Positions 30,414 through 40,105 of a stretch of 64,000 nt of DNA are shown piece by piece. The stretch covers positions 1 to 64,000 of the forward strand of contig NZ_JAJFBP010000010.1 in NCBI RefSeq assembly GCF_020697055.1, written 5' to 3'. The DNA is from Panacagrimonas sp. (GTDB lineage Bacteria; Pseudomonadota; Gammaproteobacteria; Nevskiales; Nevskiaceae). The notes beneath the pieces are model-generated. The model saw only the letters and a list, made by a program, of their open reading frames with translations, was not told the DNA's origin and did no database searches. The translations under genes and the position numbers were made by a program. The number at the start of each line of letters is the position of its first letter. Position 1 is the stretch's first letter.

Positions 30414-31136
30414 TTACCGGCGGGATGCGCGGCCGCTTTCCCGCCTTGCGCACCAGCCCGATGCAGGCCTTGGACAGTTGGCGCCGCTGCCCGAGAGATC
30501 GTCGTGTCGCGCCTTCTGCACCAGCTCCCAGCCCGAGGTGTCGCGGGTGCTGCGCGACAGCTCGGTGACGGTGGCGCGGAACGCTTCGCCGCCGATCGAG
30601 ACGGCGATCGCCGCGGCAACCTCGTCCTGCACGTCGAGCAGGCCGGTCAGCGGCCGCTCGTACGACGTCGACCAGGCCAGTCACCCGCACTGCGTATCGG
30701 CGAGTTCGGCGACCCCGCGCACGCGCTCACCATCGTGGTGCACGCTGCCGTGCACGACGAAGCGCACGCCCAGCTTCTGCGCGATCTGGACGCTCGACAG
30801 GTTGCCGCCGCGAAGCGCGAACGAGTCGGACCGTCGCGCGATGCGGCGGTAGCCGGCGCGGCTCAGCGCCGAGATCAGCTCGCATGAAAGCCCGTCGGCG
30901 ACGTAGGCGTCGGACTCCGCATGGCGCGAGACGTACACGAACGGGATCACGGCGATGCCGTCGACCGACGTCGGCGCCGCAACGCCGCGTTCGACGGCTT
31001 GCACCGGTGCTTCGCTATTGGCAGGGGCCCGCCGGGTCCACCTCCACAACATCAGCGGAACGATCACGCTCGCCACCGATAGCCGGGCCGATACCCCGGA
31101 AAGAGAGTCCGAATTTTGCGTAACCCGATCGGCCAT
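30414..31136 (-). pseudogene. Decayed TolB-N/FlgO-like regulator gene with internal stop
   Basis: One frame runs from 31136 with a membrane segment (LSVASVIVPLMLWRW). It continues through DGIAVIPFVYVS, YVADGLSCELISALS and LGVRFVVHGSVHHDGERVRGVAEL. This pattern is known from the domain found in adenylate cyclase-like and TPR regulators before their repeats. A TGA at 30683-30681 interrupts it, yet the same frame continues as LAWSTSYERPLTGLLDVQDEVAAAI, which is the expected next part of the domain. The reading then drifts into non-homologous sequence and stops at 30414. The usual TPR region is missing, so the gene is broken in two ways. It is convergent with thiC. Confidence 0.75.
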
Positions 31137-31330
31137 GCGCGGACGATATCACCGGGTTTCGCGACCGGCGGGCGTCGTCGCAAGCGGCCTTCGCAAGTAC
31201 GTCTTGACCGCGCCGGCGCCTTCCCGCCTACTCCCCGGGTCGATCAGCAGCGCGAGGCGTCCGGGAAGGGACACGATCCGCTGTGGTGACCCGCCCTTCG
31301 AAGCAGGCGGACGTCAGGGGATAGAAGCGC

Positions 31331-34309
31331 ATGACGGGGAAAACCAGGGTCGCGATTCTGGGCGGGGGCGTGGGCGCCATCAGCGCCGCCTACCAGCTCA
31401 CCTCGTTTCCCGGCTGGCAGGACCGATTCGAGATCACGCTCTACCAGATGGGCTGGCGCCTGGGCGGCAAGTGCGCGAGTGGTCGCAATGCCGATCATGG
31501 CCAGCGCATCGAGGAGCACGGCCTGCACATCTGGCACGGCTTCTACGACAACGCGATCCGCCAGATGCGCGACTGCTACGCGCACGCCGGACCCATGGGC
31601 GGCGTGTTCCGCAATTTCGACGACGCGTTCGACGAGTTCAACAACATCACGCTGACCGAACGCGTCAACGGGCAGTGGCGCAACTGGTTCATGCAGCCAC
31701 CCCGCAATTCGGCCACGCCCGGAAGCGGCGGCGAGCTGCTCACGCCGTGGGAATACTGCGGCGAAGCGCTGCGCATGCTGCGCAGGATGTTCGACGGCGT
31801 GCCCGACGCAGCTGCCGGCCTTGCGGCGGTGTCGCGCGACGACGTCCATCCCGATCTGCCGGTGGCGCGCAGCGCCATCGCACCGGAAGGCGCGCGCACC
31901 CGCCTGCACCTGCTGCTGGCCGTGTTCGGCGAGATGCCCAAGCTGGTCGGCGTGCTCGGCGCCGCGCCACGTCGCGCGCTGCTCGCGTTGCTCGACGATG
32001 CACTCGAGGAGATGCGCGAGCGTCTGGCCGAAAGCGGCAACGAGGACGATGCGCGACGCCGTTTCCTGGTCGCCGCGGACCTGGTCCTCGCCGCGATCAC
32101 CGGCGCGATCCAGGACGAGGTGGTGCTGCACGGATTCGATGCGATCGACGACCAGGAGATCACCGCGTGGCTGCGCAAGCACGGCGCGAGCGAAGAGGCG
32201 CTCGACTCGGCGCTGGTCTGCGGCATCTACGACTACGCGTTCGGCTTTCGCAACGGCATCGCCGGCGCCGAGCACCGGGCGATCGCCGCCGGCACCTCGT
32301 TGCGCGGTCTGTGCCGCATGACCTTCACCTACAAGGGCTCGTACTTCTACAAGATGCGAGGCGGCATGGGCGACACGGTGTTCACGCCCTACTACAAGGT
32401 GCTCAGGTCGCGCGGCGTGAAATTCCGGTTCTTCCACAAGGTGACCGGACTCGAAGCCGACGCCAAGGGCGAACGGCTGCAGCGCATCACGATCCAGCGC
32501 CAGGCCGATCTCGTCGGTGCGGAGTACGACCCGCTGGTGCCGATCGACGGCCCGGGCGGCACGCGATATCACTGCTGGCCGTCGAAGCCGCGCTTCGCGC
32601 AGCTCGCGCAGGGCGCCGAGCTCGACGCCAGAAACATCGACCTGGAGTCGTCGTGGTCGGGCTGGAACGGCGTCGGCGCGCTCACGCTCGAAGCGGGGCG
32701 CGACTTCGACAAGGTCATTCTCGGCATCCCGATCGGCGCGCTGCGCGAGATCAGCACCGACCTGCGCCGCGATCCGCGCTGGGCCGACATGCTCGACCAG
32801 GTCCAGACCACGCGCACGATGGCCTGCCAGCTGTGGATGAAGTCCGACCTGGACGATCTGGGCTGGGAACACGGCCCGACCGTGCTGTGCGCTTTCGCGG
32901 ACGATCTGAACACCTGGGCGGACATGAGCCACCTGCTCCCGCTCGAGCGCTGGCCGCGCGGGCGCAAGCCCAAGTCGGTCGCCTACTTCTGCGGACCGAT
33001 GGCGGACGATCCCGCGCAGGCGCCGTACACCGACACCGGCTATCCGGCGCGCGAACGCGACAAGGTGCGTGCGCACGCACGCCAGTGGATCGAGCAGAAC
33101 CTCGGCACCCTGTGGCCCGCGGCCGGCACGCCCTGCTGGGACCGCATGCAGTCGGCCAAGCCTTGCGACGGCGATGCCGCGTTCGAGGCGCAGTACTTCC
33201 GCGCCAACATCGATCCGTCGGAGCGCTACGTGCTCTCGGTGCCGGGCAGCACGCAATACCGCCTGCGCTCCGACCAGTCGGGATTCGCCAACCTGTTCCT
33301 CGCCGGCGACTGGACGCACAACGGCATCAACGCCGGCTGCGTCGAAGCCGCGGTGATGTCGGGGATGCGCGCGGCAGCGGGATTGGCGGAGGAGCAGGTC
33401 CAGATCGTCGGCGAGTCCGACGGGGTCAAGGGCGCGGCCCGCAACGAGTTGCGCCCGCCGGACCTGATCAGCCTGCCCGCGCAGAACCAGTCCTGGCCCT
33501 GGAGCGCGATGTACGGCATGGCGCAGACCTCGGGTGCGAGCGCGCTGATCGCGCTGCCGCGCGAGATCGTGCAGTCGATGCTCGAGCCCGGCCTGACGCT
33601 GGCGCCGCAGGACCTCACGCCCGCGACCCAGCATCCGGTGCTGCTGCTGTTCGGCTGGCAGAGCGACGTGCGGCCCAATCGCGTCCCCTTCGGCGGCGGC
33701 CGCTACATGGAGTTCATCGTGTCGGTGCCGTTCGTGCAGCACCGCGACGCGCGCCTGCACGACCGATGCCCCGGCCCGTTCATCTACATGCCCAGGCTGT
33801 TCCTCGACCAGCTGTTTCCGACGCTGCTCGGCATCTGGGGCTACGGCTACAACAAATCGCTCGCGACGATCCGCGCCGACCAGCGCGACTACACGGTGTT
33901 CCGCCGCAACACGCAGAGCGCGCTGATCAGCGCCTCATACCAGGCCGTGGGCGCCACCGGATCGGAGACGGACTTCCCGCACTTCTCGGTCGCGCGCAAA
34001 CCCTACGGGCTGCCGCTGATCAGTCGCACGCTGTTCGGCAGCTGGCACTACTCGTTCTACGACTTCGCGCTCGGCCAGGCGCTGATCCAGCCGATCGAGA
34101 TGACCATCAAGGTGTATTCCCGCGAGGTCGGCGGATTGCCGCCGGGTACCTACACCGTGCCCAGCATCCAGAAGCAGGGGCTGGGCGCCTTCTTCATCAC
34201 CACCGACGCAACGATCAGCAACCCGCTGCAGAGCCCGATGCTGGCCGCGCAGATCCGCGCGCGCAGCATCCAGGGCAAACCGCCACTGCTGCCGTTCGAG
34301 GGACACTAG
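31331..34309 (+). CDS. FAD-dependent oxidoreductase fused to an acetoacetate-decarboxylase-like domain
   Basis: 992 residues. The N-terminal two-thirds is a flavin amine-oxidase/phytoene-desaturase-like enzyme: dinucleotide motif VAILGGGVGAISAAYQL (6-22), GWRLGGKCASGRN, the EEHGLHIWHGFYDN block common to carotenoid desaturases, and a C-terminal FAD motif NLFLAGDWTHNGINAGCVEAA (about 655-675). From about 720 to 990 the sequence changes to a second domain with PFGGGRYMEFIVSVPF, GPFIYMPRLFLD and LGIWGYGYNKSLATI. This matches the beta-barrel of acetoacetate-decarboxylase-like proteins, with Lys842 at the place of the Schiff-base lysine. The substrate is unknown. It ends 2 bp before a cyclase gene, so the two are probably co-expressed. 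Confidence 0.75.
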   Translation: MTGKTRVAILGGGVGAISAAYQLTSFPGWQDRFEITLYQMGWRLGGKCASGRNADHGQRIEEHGLHIWHGFYDNAIRQMRDCYAHAGPMGGVFRNFDDAFDEFNNITLTERVNGQWRNWFMQPPRNSATPGSGGELLTPWEYCGEALRMLRRMFDGVPDAAAGLAAVSRDDVHPDLPVARSAIAPEGARTRLHLLLAVFGEMPKLVGVLGAAPRRALLALLDDALEEMRERLAESGNEDDARRRFLVAADLVLAAITGAIQDEVVLHGFDAIDDQEITAWLRKHGASEEALDSALVCGIYDYAFGFRNGIAGAEHRAIAAGTSLRGLCRMTFTYKGSYFYKMRGGMGDTVFTPYYKVLRSRGVKFRFFHKVTGLEADAKGERLQRITIQRQADLVGAEYDPLVPIDGPGGTRYHCWPSKPRFAQLAQGAELDARNIDLESSWSGWNGVGALTLEAGRDFDKVILGIPIGALREISTDLRRDPRWADMLDQVQTTRTMACQLWMKSDLDDLGWEHGPTVLCAFADDLNTWADMSHLLPLERWPRGRKPKSVAYFCGPMADDPAQAPYTDTGYPARERDKVRAHARQWIEQNLGTLWPAAGTPCWDRMQSAKPCDGDAAFEAQYFRANIDPSERYVLSVPGSTQYRLRSDQSGFANLFLAGDWTHNGINAGCVEAAVMSGMRAAAGLAEEQVQIVGESDGVKGAARNELRPPDLISLPAQNQSWPWSAMYGMAQTSGASALIALPREIVQSMLEPGLTLAPQDLTPATQHPVLLLFGWQSDVRPNRVPFGGGRYMEFIVSVPFVQHRDARLHDRCPGPFIYMPRLFLDQLFPTLLGIWGYGYNKSLATIRADQRDYTVFRRNTQSALISASYQAVGATGSETDFPHFSVARKPYGLPLISRTLFGSWHYSFYDFALGQALIQPIEMTIKVYSREVGGLPPGTYTVPSIQKQGLGAFFITTDATISNPLQSPMLAAQIRARSIQGKPPLLPFEGH

Positions 34310-34311
34310 CC

Positions 34312-37290
34312 GTGGCCAAGCAGAGCCGCTTCCTCACCTACCTGTTCTGCGACCTGGTCGGCTCGACCGAGCTGACGCGCGATCACGAGCCCGAGGACGC
34401 GTTCGAGCTGATCGTGGGGTTCCAGGACGCCTGCCGGCAGCACATCGAACGCTTCCAGGGCTACGTCGCCTGCTACATGGGCGACGGCGTCGTGGGCTAC
34501 TTCGGCTATCCCGTTTCGATGGAGTCGAGCGCCGAGGCCGCGATCCGCTGCGCGCTGGAACTGCTGCGCGACGTCCAGTCGCGCGCCGAGCCGCTGAAGA
34601 TGCGCGTGGGCATCGCCAGCGGCTGGGGTGTTCTGGGTGAGGTGCGCGTCGGCGGGCACGTTGTCGAAGTCGCGGCGGTCAGCGACGCGGCCAATCTCGC
34701 CGCGCGGCTGGAGAGCGCCGCCGCGCCCGACGAGATCCTGGTGTCCGACGAGGTGTATCGCGAGGTCGAAGGCCTTTTCGGATTCCATCCGCCACGCGAG
34801 CTCGAGCTCAAGGGTTTTGCGCAGACGCAACGCGCGCACGCGGTCGCCGGCTACGGCGACTTCCGCTCGCCCTCGCACCGGCGCGCCGAACGCCAGGCCT
34901 CGGCGCTGGTCGGCCGCGACGTGCAGCTCGACGTCCTCGCGCAACTGTGGGAACGCGCGCAGGGCGAGGCGCTGGGCAGCAGCGTGCTGGTGCGCGGCCT
35001 GGCGGGCATCGGCAAGTCCACGCTGCTGCGCAACCTGCGCACGCGCGCGCGCCGTGATGCCGAGCGCAGCATCACGCTGTATGCGTCGCGTTTCGAGGAG
35101 CACACCGCGTTCTACCCGTTCCGCGCCTGGCTCGAGGAACTGCTCGACGATCAGCCGCCCGATTTTCTGCAGTCGCGCCTGCGCGACCTGCTGCCAATCG
35201 ACGAGGCCGAGGTCGCGCACCAGGCGCTCGACGTGCTGCTGGGCCGCGCCGCCCAGCCCACGTGGCCACCCAAGTTGTTGCGCGAACGGGTCTGCGCCGC
35301 CTTCGTGGGCGTGATGCGCGGACTGAGCCGCGAGTCGTCGCTGCTGCTGCTGATCGAGGACCTGCACTGGCTCGATCCGAGCAGCGCCGAGATCGTCGCG
35401 CGGCTGCAGGAACACTGCGCGTCGCACGCGCTGCTGATGGTCGCAAGCTCGCGTCCGCGTCCGATGCCCGGCGCGGGAACCTGGAATCTCATGCTGGAGC
35501 TGGGCGAGCTGTCCGATGACGAGGTCCAGAGCCTGATCGGCGCGCTCGACACCGAGCAGCGGCTGCCGCCGTCGGTGCGTCGCGAGATCGCGCTCAAGGC
35601 CGAGGGCATTCCGCTGCTGCTGCGCGAGTTCACGTTGGCCACGCTGGCCGCCGGCGCGCAGGGCGCCATCGCCATTCCCGACTCGCTGCTCGAATCCTTC
35701 GGCGCGCGCATCGACGCGCAGACCCAGGACCTGGACGTGATCGGCGCCGCCGCGGCGATCGGCGAGGCCTTCACGCCCGCCCTGCTCGCGCAGACGCTGC
35801 GCCGCACCGAGGAGGAGACCGAACGCATCCTGCTCACGATGCGCGGCACGGACCTGATGGTGGCGTACAACGGGTCGCAGGGCCGCGTGTACGACTTCTC
35901 GCACGCGCTGCTGCGCGACGCGGCGTATCGCAGCCTCGTGCGCAAGCAGCGCACCGAGCTGCATCGCAAGATCCTGGCGGCCAGCCGCGCGATGGACCCG
36001 GAGTGGATGCGCAGCCAGCCGATGCAGGCGGCGCACCACCTGCAGGCGATCGAGTCGCACGTCGAAGCCATCAACGTGCTGTTCGATGGCGCGCGCCTGC
36101 GCTTCGCGGCATCGCAGTTCTCCGAGGCGGCGGGCCTGATCACCAACGCGATCGCGATCCTGCCGATGGTGGCCGACGAGCAGGCGCGCCTGGGCCTGGA
36201 GCTGCAGCTGCAGACGCTGCTCGGACTGACGCTCACGCAGATCAAGGGGTTCGGCGAACCCGAGGCGAACCAGGCCTACACCCGCGCGTGGTCGATCTGC
36301 GGCCAGCTGCAGCGCAGCGGCGAGCCGGAGTTCTGCGCGATCTGGGGCATCTGGGCGCACAAGATCGTGGTCAGCGAGGTGGCGCTGAGCCGGACGCTGA
36401 CCGAAAACCTCGACCGCATCGCGGCCGACATGCGCCGCGAGGACCTCGCGCTGCTGGCGCGCACGGCGGGTGTGACGACGTCGCTGTGCACCGCCGACTT
36501 CGCCGTCGTACCCGGCCATCTGGACGCCGTGCTCGCCGCCTACGACCCGGCGCGGCACGCGGGCCTGGCGCTGTCGTACTCGATGGATCCCAAGGCGCTG
36601 TCGCTGCTGTTCGCCTCGCACGCGCTGTCGATCTGCGGCGATCGCGAGCGCGCCGCCTGGGCACGCGACGAGGCCATCGCGCACGTGCAGGCGCTCGGCT
36701 ACGAATTCCTGCAGCCCTACGCGACGATCTTCGGTTGGGGCTCGTCGCTCTACTTCGGCGCCGACGAGTCCGTTCTGCAAACCCTCGACGCCGCGATCGT
36801 GCAGGCCGAACGCCTCGCGCTGCCGTTCTGGGTGGTCAGCGGCCTGATGTGGAAAGGCGTTGCGCTGTACCACCTGGGCCGCGACGCCGAGGCCGACGCC
36901 TGCCTGCGCATGGGCCTGGACACCTCCGCGCTGATCGGCCTGAGCCTCTTGGTGCCTTATCTGCGCGCGGTGCACGCGGCGGTCCTCGCGCGACTGGATC
37001 GACTGGACGCGGCGCTGCCGATGTTCGAGCAGAGCCTGGCGCAGGCGCACGCCACCGGCGAGACCTTTGCGCTGGCCGAAGTGCACCGGCTCTACGCCGA
37101 GGCGCTGATGCGCACGGGCGGGGCGGCGCAGCGCGACGAGGCGCGGCGCCAGCTGGCCGCCGGCGCGGAAATTGCGGAACGCCAGGCGGCGAAGGGTTGG
37201 ATGACCCGCCTGCGTGAAACCCTCGCGCAGTGGGATCGCGTTGCGACCCGGTCCGACGGAATCGAGGAGCTCGGTCAGGTCCAGCGCTGA
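34312..37290 (+). CDS. Class III adenylate cyclase - AAA ATPase - TPR-like regulator
   Basis: 992 residues from a GTG at 34312. Residues 5-185 form a class III nucleotide cyclase domain: the first metal Asp is in LFCDLVGSTEL, the second in YMGDGVVGYFG, and the transition-state Asn/Arg pair in DAANLAARL. An ATPase of the STAND/AAA type follows (about 200-520), with Walker A GLAGIGKST (Lys235) and Walker B LLLLIEDLHWLD. The C-terminal half (about 560-980) is helical and TPR-like. The combination is seen in large cytosolic signalling cyclases whose ATPase and repeats sense partners. Its tight coupling to the FAD/decarboxylase-like protein suggests a linked task. Confidence 0.87.
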   Translation: MAKQSRFLTYLFCDLVGSTELTRDHEPEDAFELIVGFQDACRQHIERFQGYVACYMGDGVVGYFGYPVSMESSAEAAIRCALELLRDVQSRAEPLKMRVGIASGWGVLGEVRVGGHVVEVAAVSDAANLAARLESAAAPDEILVSDEVYREVEGLFGFHPPRELELKGFAQTQRAHAVAGYGDFRSPSHRRAERQASALVGRDVQLDVLAQLWERAQGEALGSSVLVRGLAGIGKSTLLRNLRTRARRDAERSITLYASRFEEHTAFYPFRAWLEELLDDQPPDFLQSRLRDLLPIDEAEVAHQALDVLLGRAAQPTWPPKLLRERVCAAFVGVMRGLSRESSLLLLIEDLHWLDPSSAEIVARLQEHCASHALLMVASSRPRPMPGAGTWNLMLELGELSDDEVQSLIGALDTEQRLPPSVRREIALKAEGIPLLLREFTLATLAAGAQGAIAIPDSLLESFGARIDAQTQDLDVIGAAAAIGEAFTPALLAQTLRRTEEETERILLTMRGTDLMVAYNGSQGRVYDFSHALLRDAAYRSLVRKQRTELHRKILAASRAMDPEWMRSQPMQAAHHLQAIESHVEAINVLFDGARLRFAASQFSEAAGLITNAIAILPMVADEQARLGLELQLQTLLGLTLTQIKGFGEPEANQAYTRAWSICGQLQRSGEPEFCAIWGIWAHKIVVSEVALSRTLTENLDRIAADMRREDLALLARTAGVTTSLCTADFAVVPGHLDAVLAAYDPARHAGLALSYSMDPKALSLLFASHALSICGDRERAAWARDEAIAHVQALGYEFLQPYATIFGWGSSLYFGADESVLQTLDAAIVQAERLALPFWVVSGLMWKGVALYHLGRDAEADACLRMGLDTSALIGLSLLVPYLRAVHAAVLARLDRLDAALPMFEQSLAQAHATGETFALAEVHRLYAEALMRTGGAAQRDEARRQLAAGAEIAERQAAKGWMTRLRETLAQWDRVATRSDGIEELGQVQR

Positions 37291-37360
37291 TTGAGGGCCG
37301 CCCTCGACTCGTCCAGGATTCGCCGTTCGTCCCCGTTTCTCTGCGCCCGTCCTATCGCAC

Positions 37361-38626
37361 GTGACATCCGAGCCGCTGTCCACGCCCGTCGAATCGACCC
37401 CACCGCCGCGTGCCCGGCGGCGCTGGCCGTGGATCCTGCTGGCGGTCCTGCTGCTGCTCGCGGGCCTGATGTTCGCCGGATGGCGCGTGGCGCTCGACCG
37501 GCTGCAGAAGCAGGTGCTGGAGGCATTGGGCCCCGAGGCGGAGCTGCGCGAACTGAGCGTGGCGTGGCCGGGAATCCTGGTGATCGAGGATCTGCGCCTG
37601 AAGGCGCCGAAGGACTGGCCCGCGCAGGAGACGCTGCGCGCCGATCGTGTGGAAGTGGTGCCGACACTGCGCTCGCTGATCACCGAGCGCGCCATCGTCA
37701 ACGAGATCAACATCGAAGGGGCCTACCTGTCGGTGCTGCGCACGCGACAGGGCAAGCTCGTGATCCTGCCCACGCTGATCGATCGCGCACGCGCCAAGAG
37801 AGCCGAGGCCTCCAACGATGAGCAGTCCGGTCCGCGCGCGCTGACGCTGTTCCTCATCGACCTCAAGGGCGCCGTGGTCGACTACTACGACGCCACCGTG
37901 CGCGAGCCCAAACCCGTCAACCTGCGCCTGGTCGATGTCGCCGCGACGTTCGAGGACCTGAAGCTGCCCGAACTCGACGCGCGCAGTGCGCTCAAGCTCG
38001 AAGGCCGGGTCATCGGAGAACCGCCACCGCGCGACGAGGCCGGCAAGAACAAGCCGCCGCGCGATGCGGACGCCGAGAACGCGCGCAAGGGCTCGAAGAA
38101 GGACGGCACGCTGCAGGTCGTGGGCTGGATGCAGGTCGCCTCGCGCGAGTCCGAGCTCAAGATCGTGCTCGAGAACGTCGACCTCGTACCGCTCGAGCCG
38201 TACCTCATCAAGAAATCGGAAACCGGGGTCAAACGCGGCCGCCTGTCGCTCGATCTGACTTCGAAGGTGCGTGAGCGCCGGCTGCACGCCCCCGGTCGAT
38301 TGACGCTCGAGGATCTGGAGCTCGATTCCGGCGGCGGATTTCGCGGCACCTTCATGGGCATGCCGCGCAGCGCGGTGATCGCGGCACTCAAGCGCGGTGG
38401 CGACAAGATCGAGCTCGACTTCACGCTCGAAGGCGACCTGGACAACACGCAGTTCTCGCTCAACGAGACGCTGGCCACCCGCATCGCGTTCGGCACCGCA
38501 CAGGCGCTGGGCGTGGGTTTCGTCGACATCATCAAGAACGTCGGCACGTTCGGCGGCGACGCGCTGGAAGCCACCGGCAGCGCCATCGGCAAGCTGTTCG
38601 GGAAAGACGACGACGAGTCCGAGTAG
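37361..38626 (+). CDS. DUF748/AsmA-like envelope protein
   Basis: 421 residues from a GTG at 37361. One membrane segment (about 23-44, RRWPWILLAVLLLLAGLMF) leads into a long beta-rich region. DLRLKAPKDW, LFLIDLKGAVVDYYD and the repeated strand pattern recall DUF748/AsmA proteins, which form tubes or grooves in the periplasm and are connected with outer-membrane lipid transport. A Lys/Glu/Pro-rich linker (about 225-250) interrupts it. The last 50 residues are helical with a charged end (GKDDDESE). The stop overlaps a CCCGGGT palindromic repeat. I cannot name a partner. Confidence 0.7.
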   Translation: MTSEPLSTPVESTPPPRARRRWPWILLAVLLLLAGLMFAGWRVALDRLQKQVLEALGPEAELRELSVAWPGILVIEDLRLKAPKDWPAQETLRADRVEVVPTLRSLITERAIVNEINIEGAYLSVLRTRQGKLVILPTLIDRARAKRAEASNDEQSGPRALTLFLIDLKGAVVDYYDATVREPKPVNLRLVDVAATFEDLKLPELDARSALKLEGRVIGEPPPRDEAGKNKPPRDADAENARKGSKKDGTLQVVGWMQVASRESELKIVLENVDLVPLEPYLIKKSETGVKRGRLSLDLTSKVRERRLHAPGRLTLEDLELDSGGGFRGTFMGMPRSAVIAALKRGGDKIELDFTLEGDLDNTQFSLNETLATRIAFGTAQALGVGFVDIIKNVGTFGGDALEATGSAIGKLFGKDDDESE

Positions 38627-38643
38627 CCCGGGTGAAGCCCGGG
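38623..38643. repeat. CCCGGGTGAAGCCCGGG palindromic repeat overlapping a stop codon
   Basis: Arms CCCGGG at 38627-38632 and 38638-38643 flank TGAAG. The TAG stop of the preceding gene (38624-38626) forms the outer edge of the element, the same TAG-CCCGGG context seen in other copies. Confidence 0.65.
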
Positions 38644-38743
38644 AAGCGGCTGCGTGAACGCCCTACCCGCCCAAACGGATGACGTTGCGGGCGGCATGCC
38701 CGCGATAATGGGCGCCTTTCCCTGCCCGATGCCGTCTTCCGTC

Positions 38744-39958
38744 ATGTCCGAACCGTCCTCCACTGCTTCGCACCGCCCGACCGTCATGCAGGCCTTCACC
38801 AGCCTGTCGCACGACGAGATGGAGATCCTGGGCAACGCCGACCGCTTCGCGCAGGCCGAGCTCTATCCGCTGGCGCAGAAGATGGACGACGAGGAGTGGT
38901 GGCCCGCCGACGCGTTCCCGAAGATCGGTGCCACCGGCTATTTCGGCGTGACCGCGCCCGAGGCCTACGGCGGATCGGGGCTCGATGTCTTCACGTCGGG
39001 CCTGATCCTGCAGGCGTTCTCGCGCTGGAACCATGCGATGGCGCTGGCCTGGGTCGCGCACGAGAACCTGTGCCTGCACAACATCCTGCGCAACGCCAAC
39101 GAGGCACAGAAGCAGAAGTACGTGCCGGGCCTGTGCAAGGGCACCGCGATCGGCGCGCTGGGCCTGACCGAGCCCGGCGCCGGCTCCGACGCACTGGGCT
39201 CGATGCGCACCACCGCGCGACGCGAAGGCGGCCACTACGTGCTCAACGGTCGCAAGATCTACATCACCAACGGCCCGGTCGCCGACGTGCTGCTGGTCTA
39301 CGCCAAGACCGACAAGGACAAGGGCGCGCAAGGCATCAGCGCGTTCATCGTCGAAAAGGATTTTCCCGGCTTCAAGGTCGCGCAGAAGCTCATCAAGATG
39401 GGCTTCCGCGGCTCGCAGACCGCCGAGCTCGTGTTCGACGACTGCAGGGTGCCGGCGGAGAACCTCGTCGGCGCCGAGAACAACGGCGTGCGCGTGGTGA
39501 TGTCGGGCCTGGACCTCGAGCGCGCGATGATCTCGCCGATCTGCCTGGGCATCGCGGAGCGCGCGCTGACGCTGGCGCTGGATTACGCGCGCCAGCGCAA
39601 GCAGTTCAACCGGCCGATCGCCGACTTCCAGATGATCCAGGCCAAGCTCGCCGACCTCTACACCTGGGTCGAGAGCATGCGCGTGTTCACCTACCAGACA
39701 CTGCGCGCCGCCAACGTGATCAGCGAGGACGAAGGCGGTCGCGGCGAGATCCACAAGCTCACCGCCGCCGGCGTGCTGTACACCGCCGAGACGATGAACA
39801 AGGTGCTCAACGACGCGGTGCAGGTGCACGGCGGCACCGGCTACATCTGGGAGAGCGAGATCAATCGCTTGTACCGCTCGATCAAGCTGCTGGAGATCGG
39901 CGCGGGGACCAGCGAGGTGCGCAAGATGATCATCGCGAAGGAGCTGTTGGCGTCGTGA
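38744..39958 (+). CDS. Acyl-CoA dehydrogenase, isovaleryl-CoA dehydrogenase type
   Basis: 404 residues from the ATG at 38744. An acyl-CoA dehydrogenase fold with GALGLTEPGAGSDALG, FRGSQTAELVFDDCRVP and AVQVHGGTGYIWE. The usual C-terminal catalytic Glu (YEGT) is replaced by EIGAGTSEVRKM. The Glu seen in isovaleryl-CoA dehydrogenases is instead present in GLDLERAMIS (Glu259). This points to branched short-chain acyl-CoA substrates, as in leucine breakdown. FAD is the cofactor. Usual neighbours of a leucine operon are absent, so the substrate is inferred from the active-site arrangement only. Confidence 0.85.
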   Translation: MSEPSSTASHRPTVMQAFTSLSHDEMEILGNADRFAQAELYPLAQKMDDEEWWPADAFPKIGATGYFGVTAPEAYGGSGLDVFTSGLILQAFSRWNHAMALAWVAHENLCLHNILRNANEAQKQKYVPGLCKGTAIGALGLTEPGAGSDALGSMRTTARREGGHYVLNGRKIYITNGPVADVLLVYAKTDKDKGAQGISAFIVEKDFPGFKVAQKLIKMGFRGSQTAELVFDDCRVPAENLVGAENNGVRVVMSGLDLERAMISPICLGIAERALTLALDYARQRKQFNRPIADFQMIQAKLADLYTWVESMRVFTYQTLRAANVISEDEGGRGEIHKLTAAGVLYTAETMNKVLNDAVQVHGGTGYIWESEINRLYRSIKLLEIGAGTSEVRKMIIAKELLAS

Positions 39959-39971
39959 GATTCTCGGAAAA

Positions 39972-40092
39972 GCTGGAAGAATCACGCAAAGACGCAAAGA
40001 AAAGCGGAATGGGAGTTCGCCTGATTGAAACACCTATGCTTCTCCCCGGTTTCTCTTTGCGCTCTCTGCGTCTTTGCGTGATTCCTTCAGCT
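39972..40092. repeat. Long imperfect inverted repeat (hairpin element)
   Basis: Left arm GCTGGAAGAATCACGCAAAG (from 39972), continuing ACGCAAAGA, and right arm TCTTTGCGTGATTCCTTCAGC (ending near 40092) are near-perfect complements across about 120 bp. Two further CGCAAAG/CTTTGCG words lie inside. It fills the gap between the acyl-CoA dehydrogenase and the SDR gene and looks like a dispersed, non-coding element rather than a simple terminator. Confidence 0.75.
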
Positions 40093-40105
40093 TGAAATCC
40101 TGACG

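Noticed and set aside
30955..37290. A single 2111-codon open frame covering three genes' worth of DNA
   Set aside because: The first 1119 codons are the off-frame of the FAD-fusion gene; only the part from the GTG at 34312 shows real protein motifs.
34306..37713. A long antisense frame of 1135 codons opposite the cyclase gene
   Set aside because: Arg/Gln/His-rich shadow translation typical of GC-rich DNA, with no motif; the plus strand carries a clear cyclase and ATPase.
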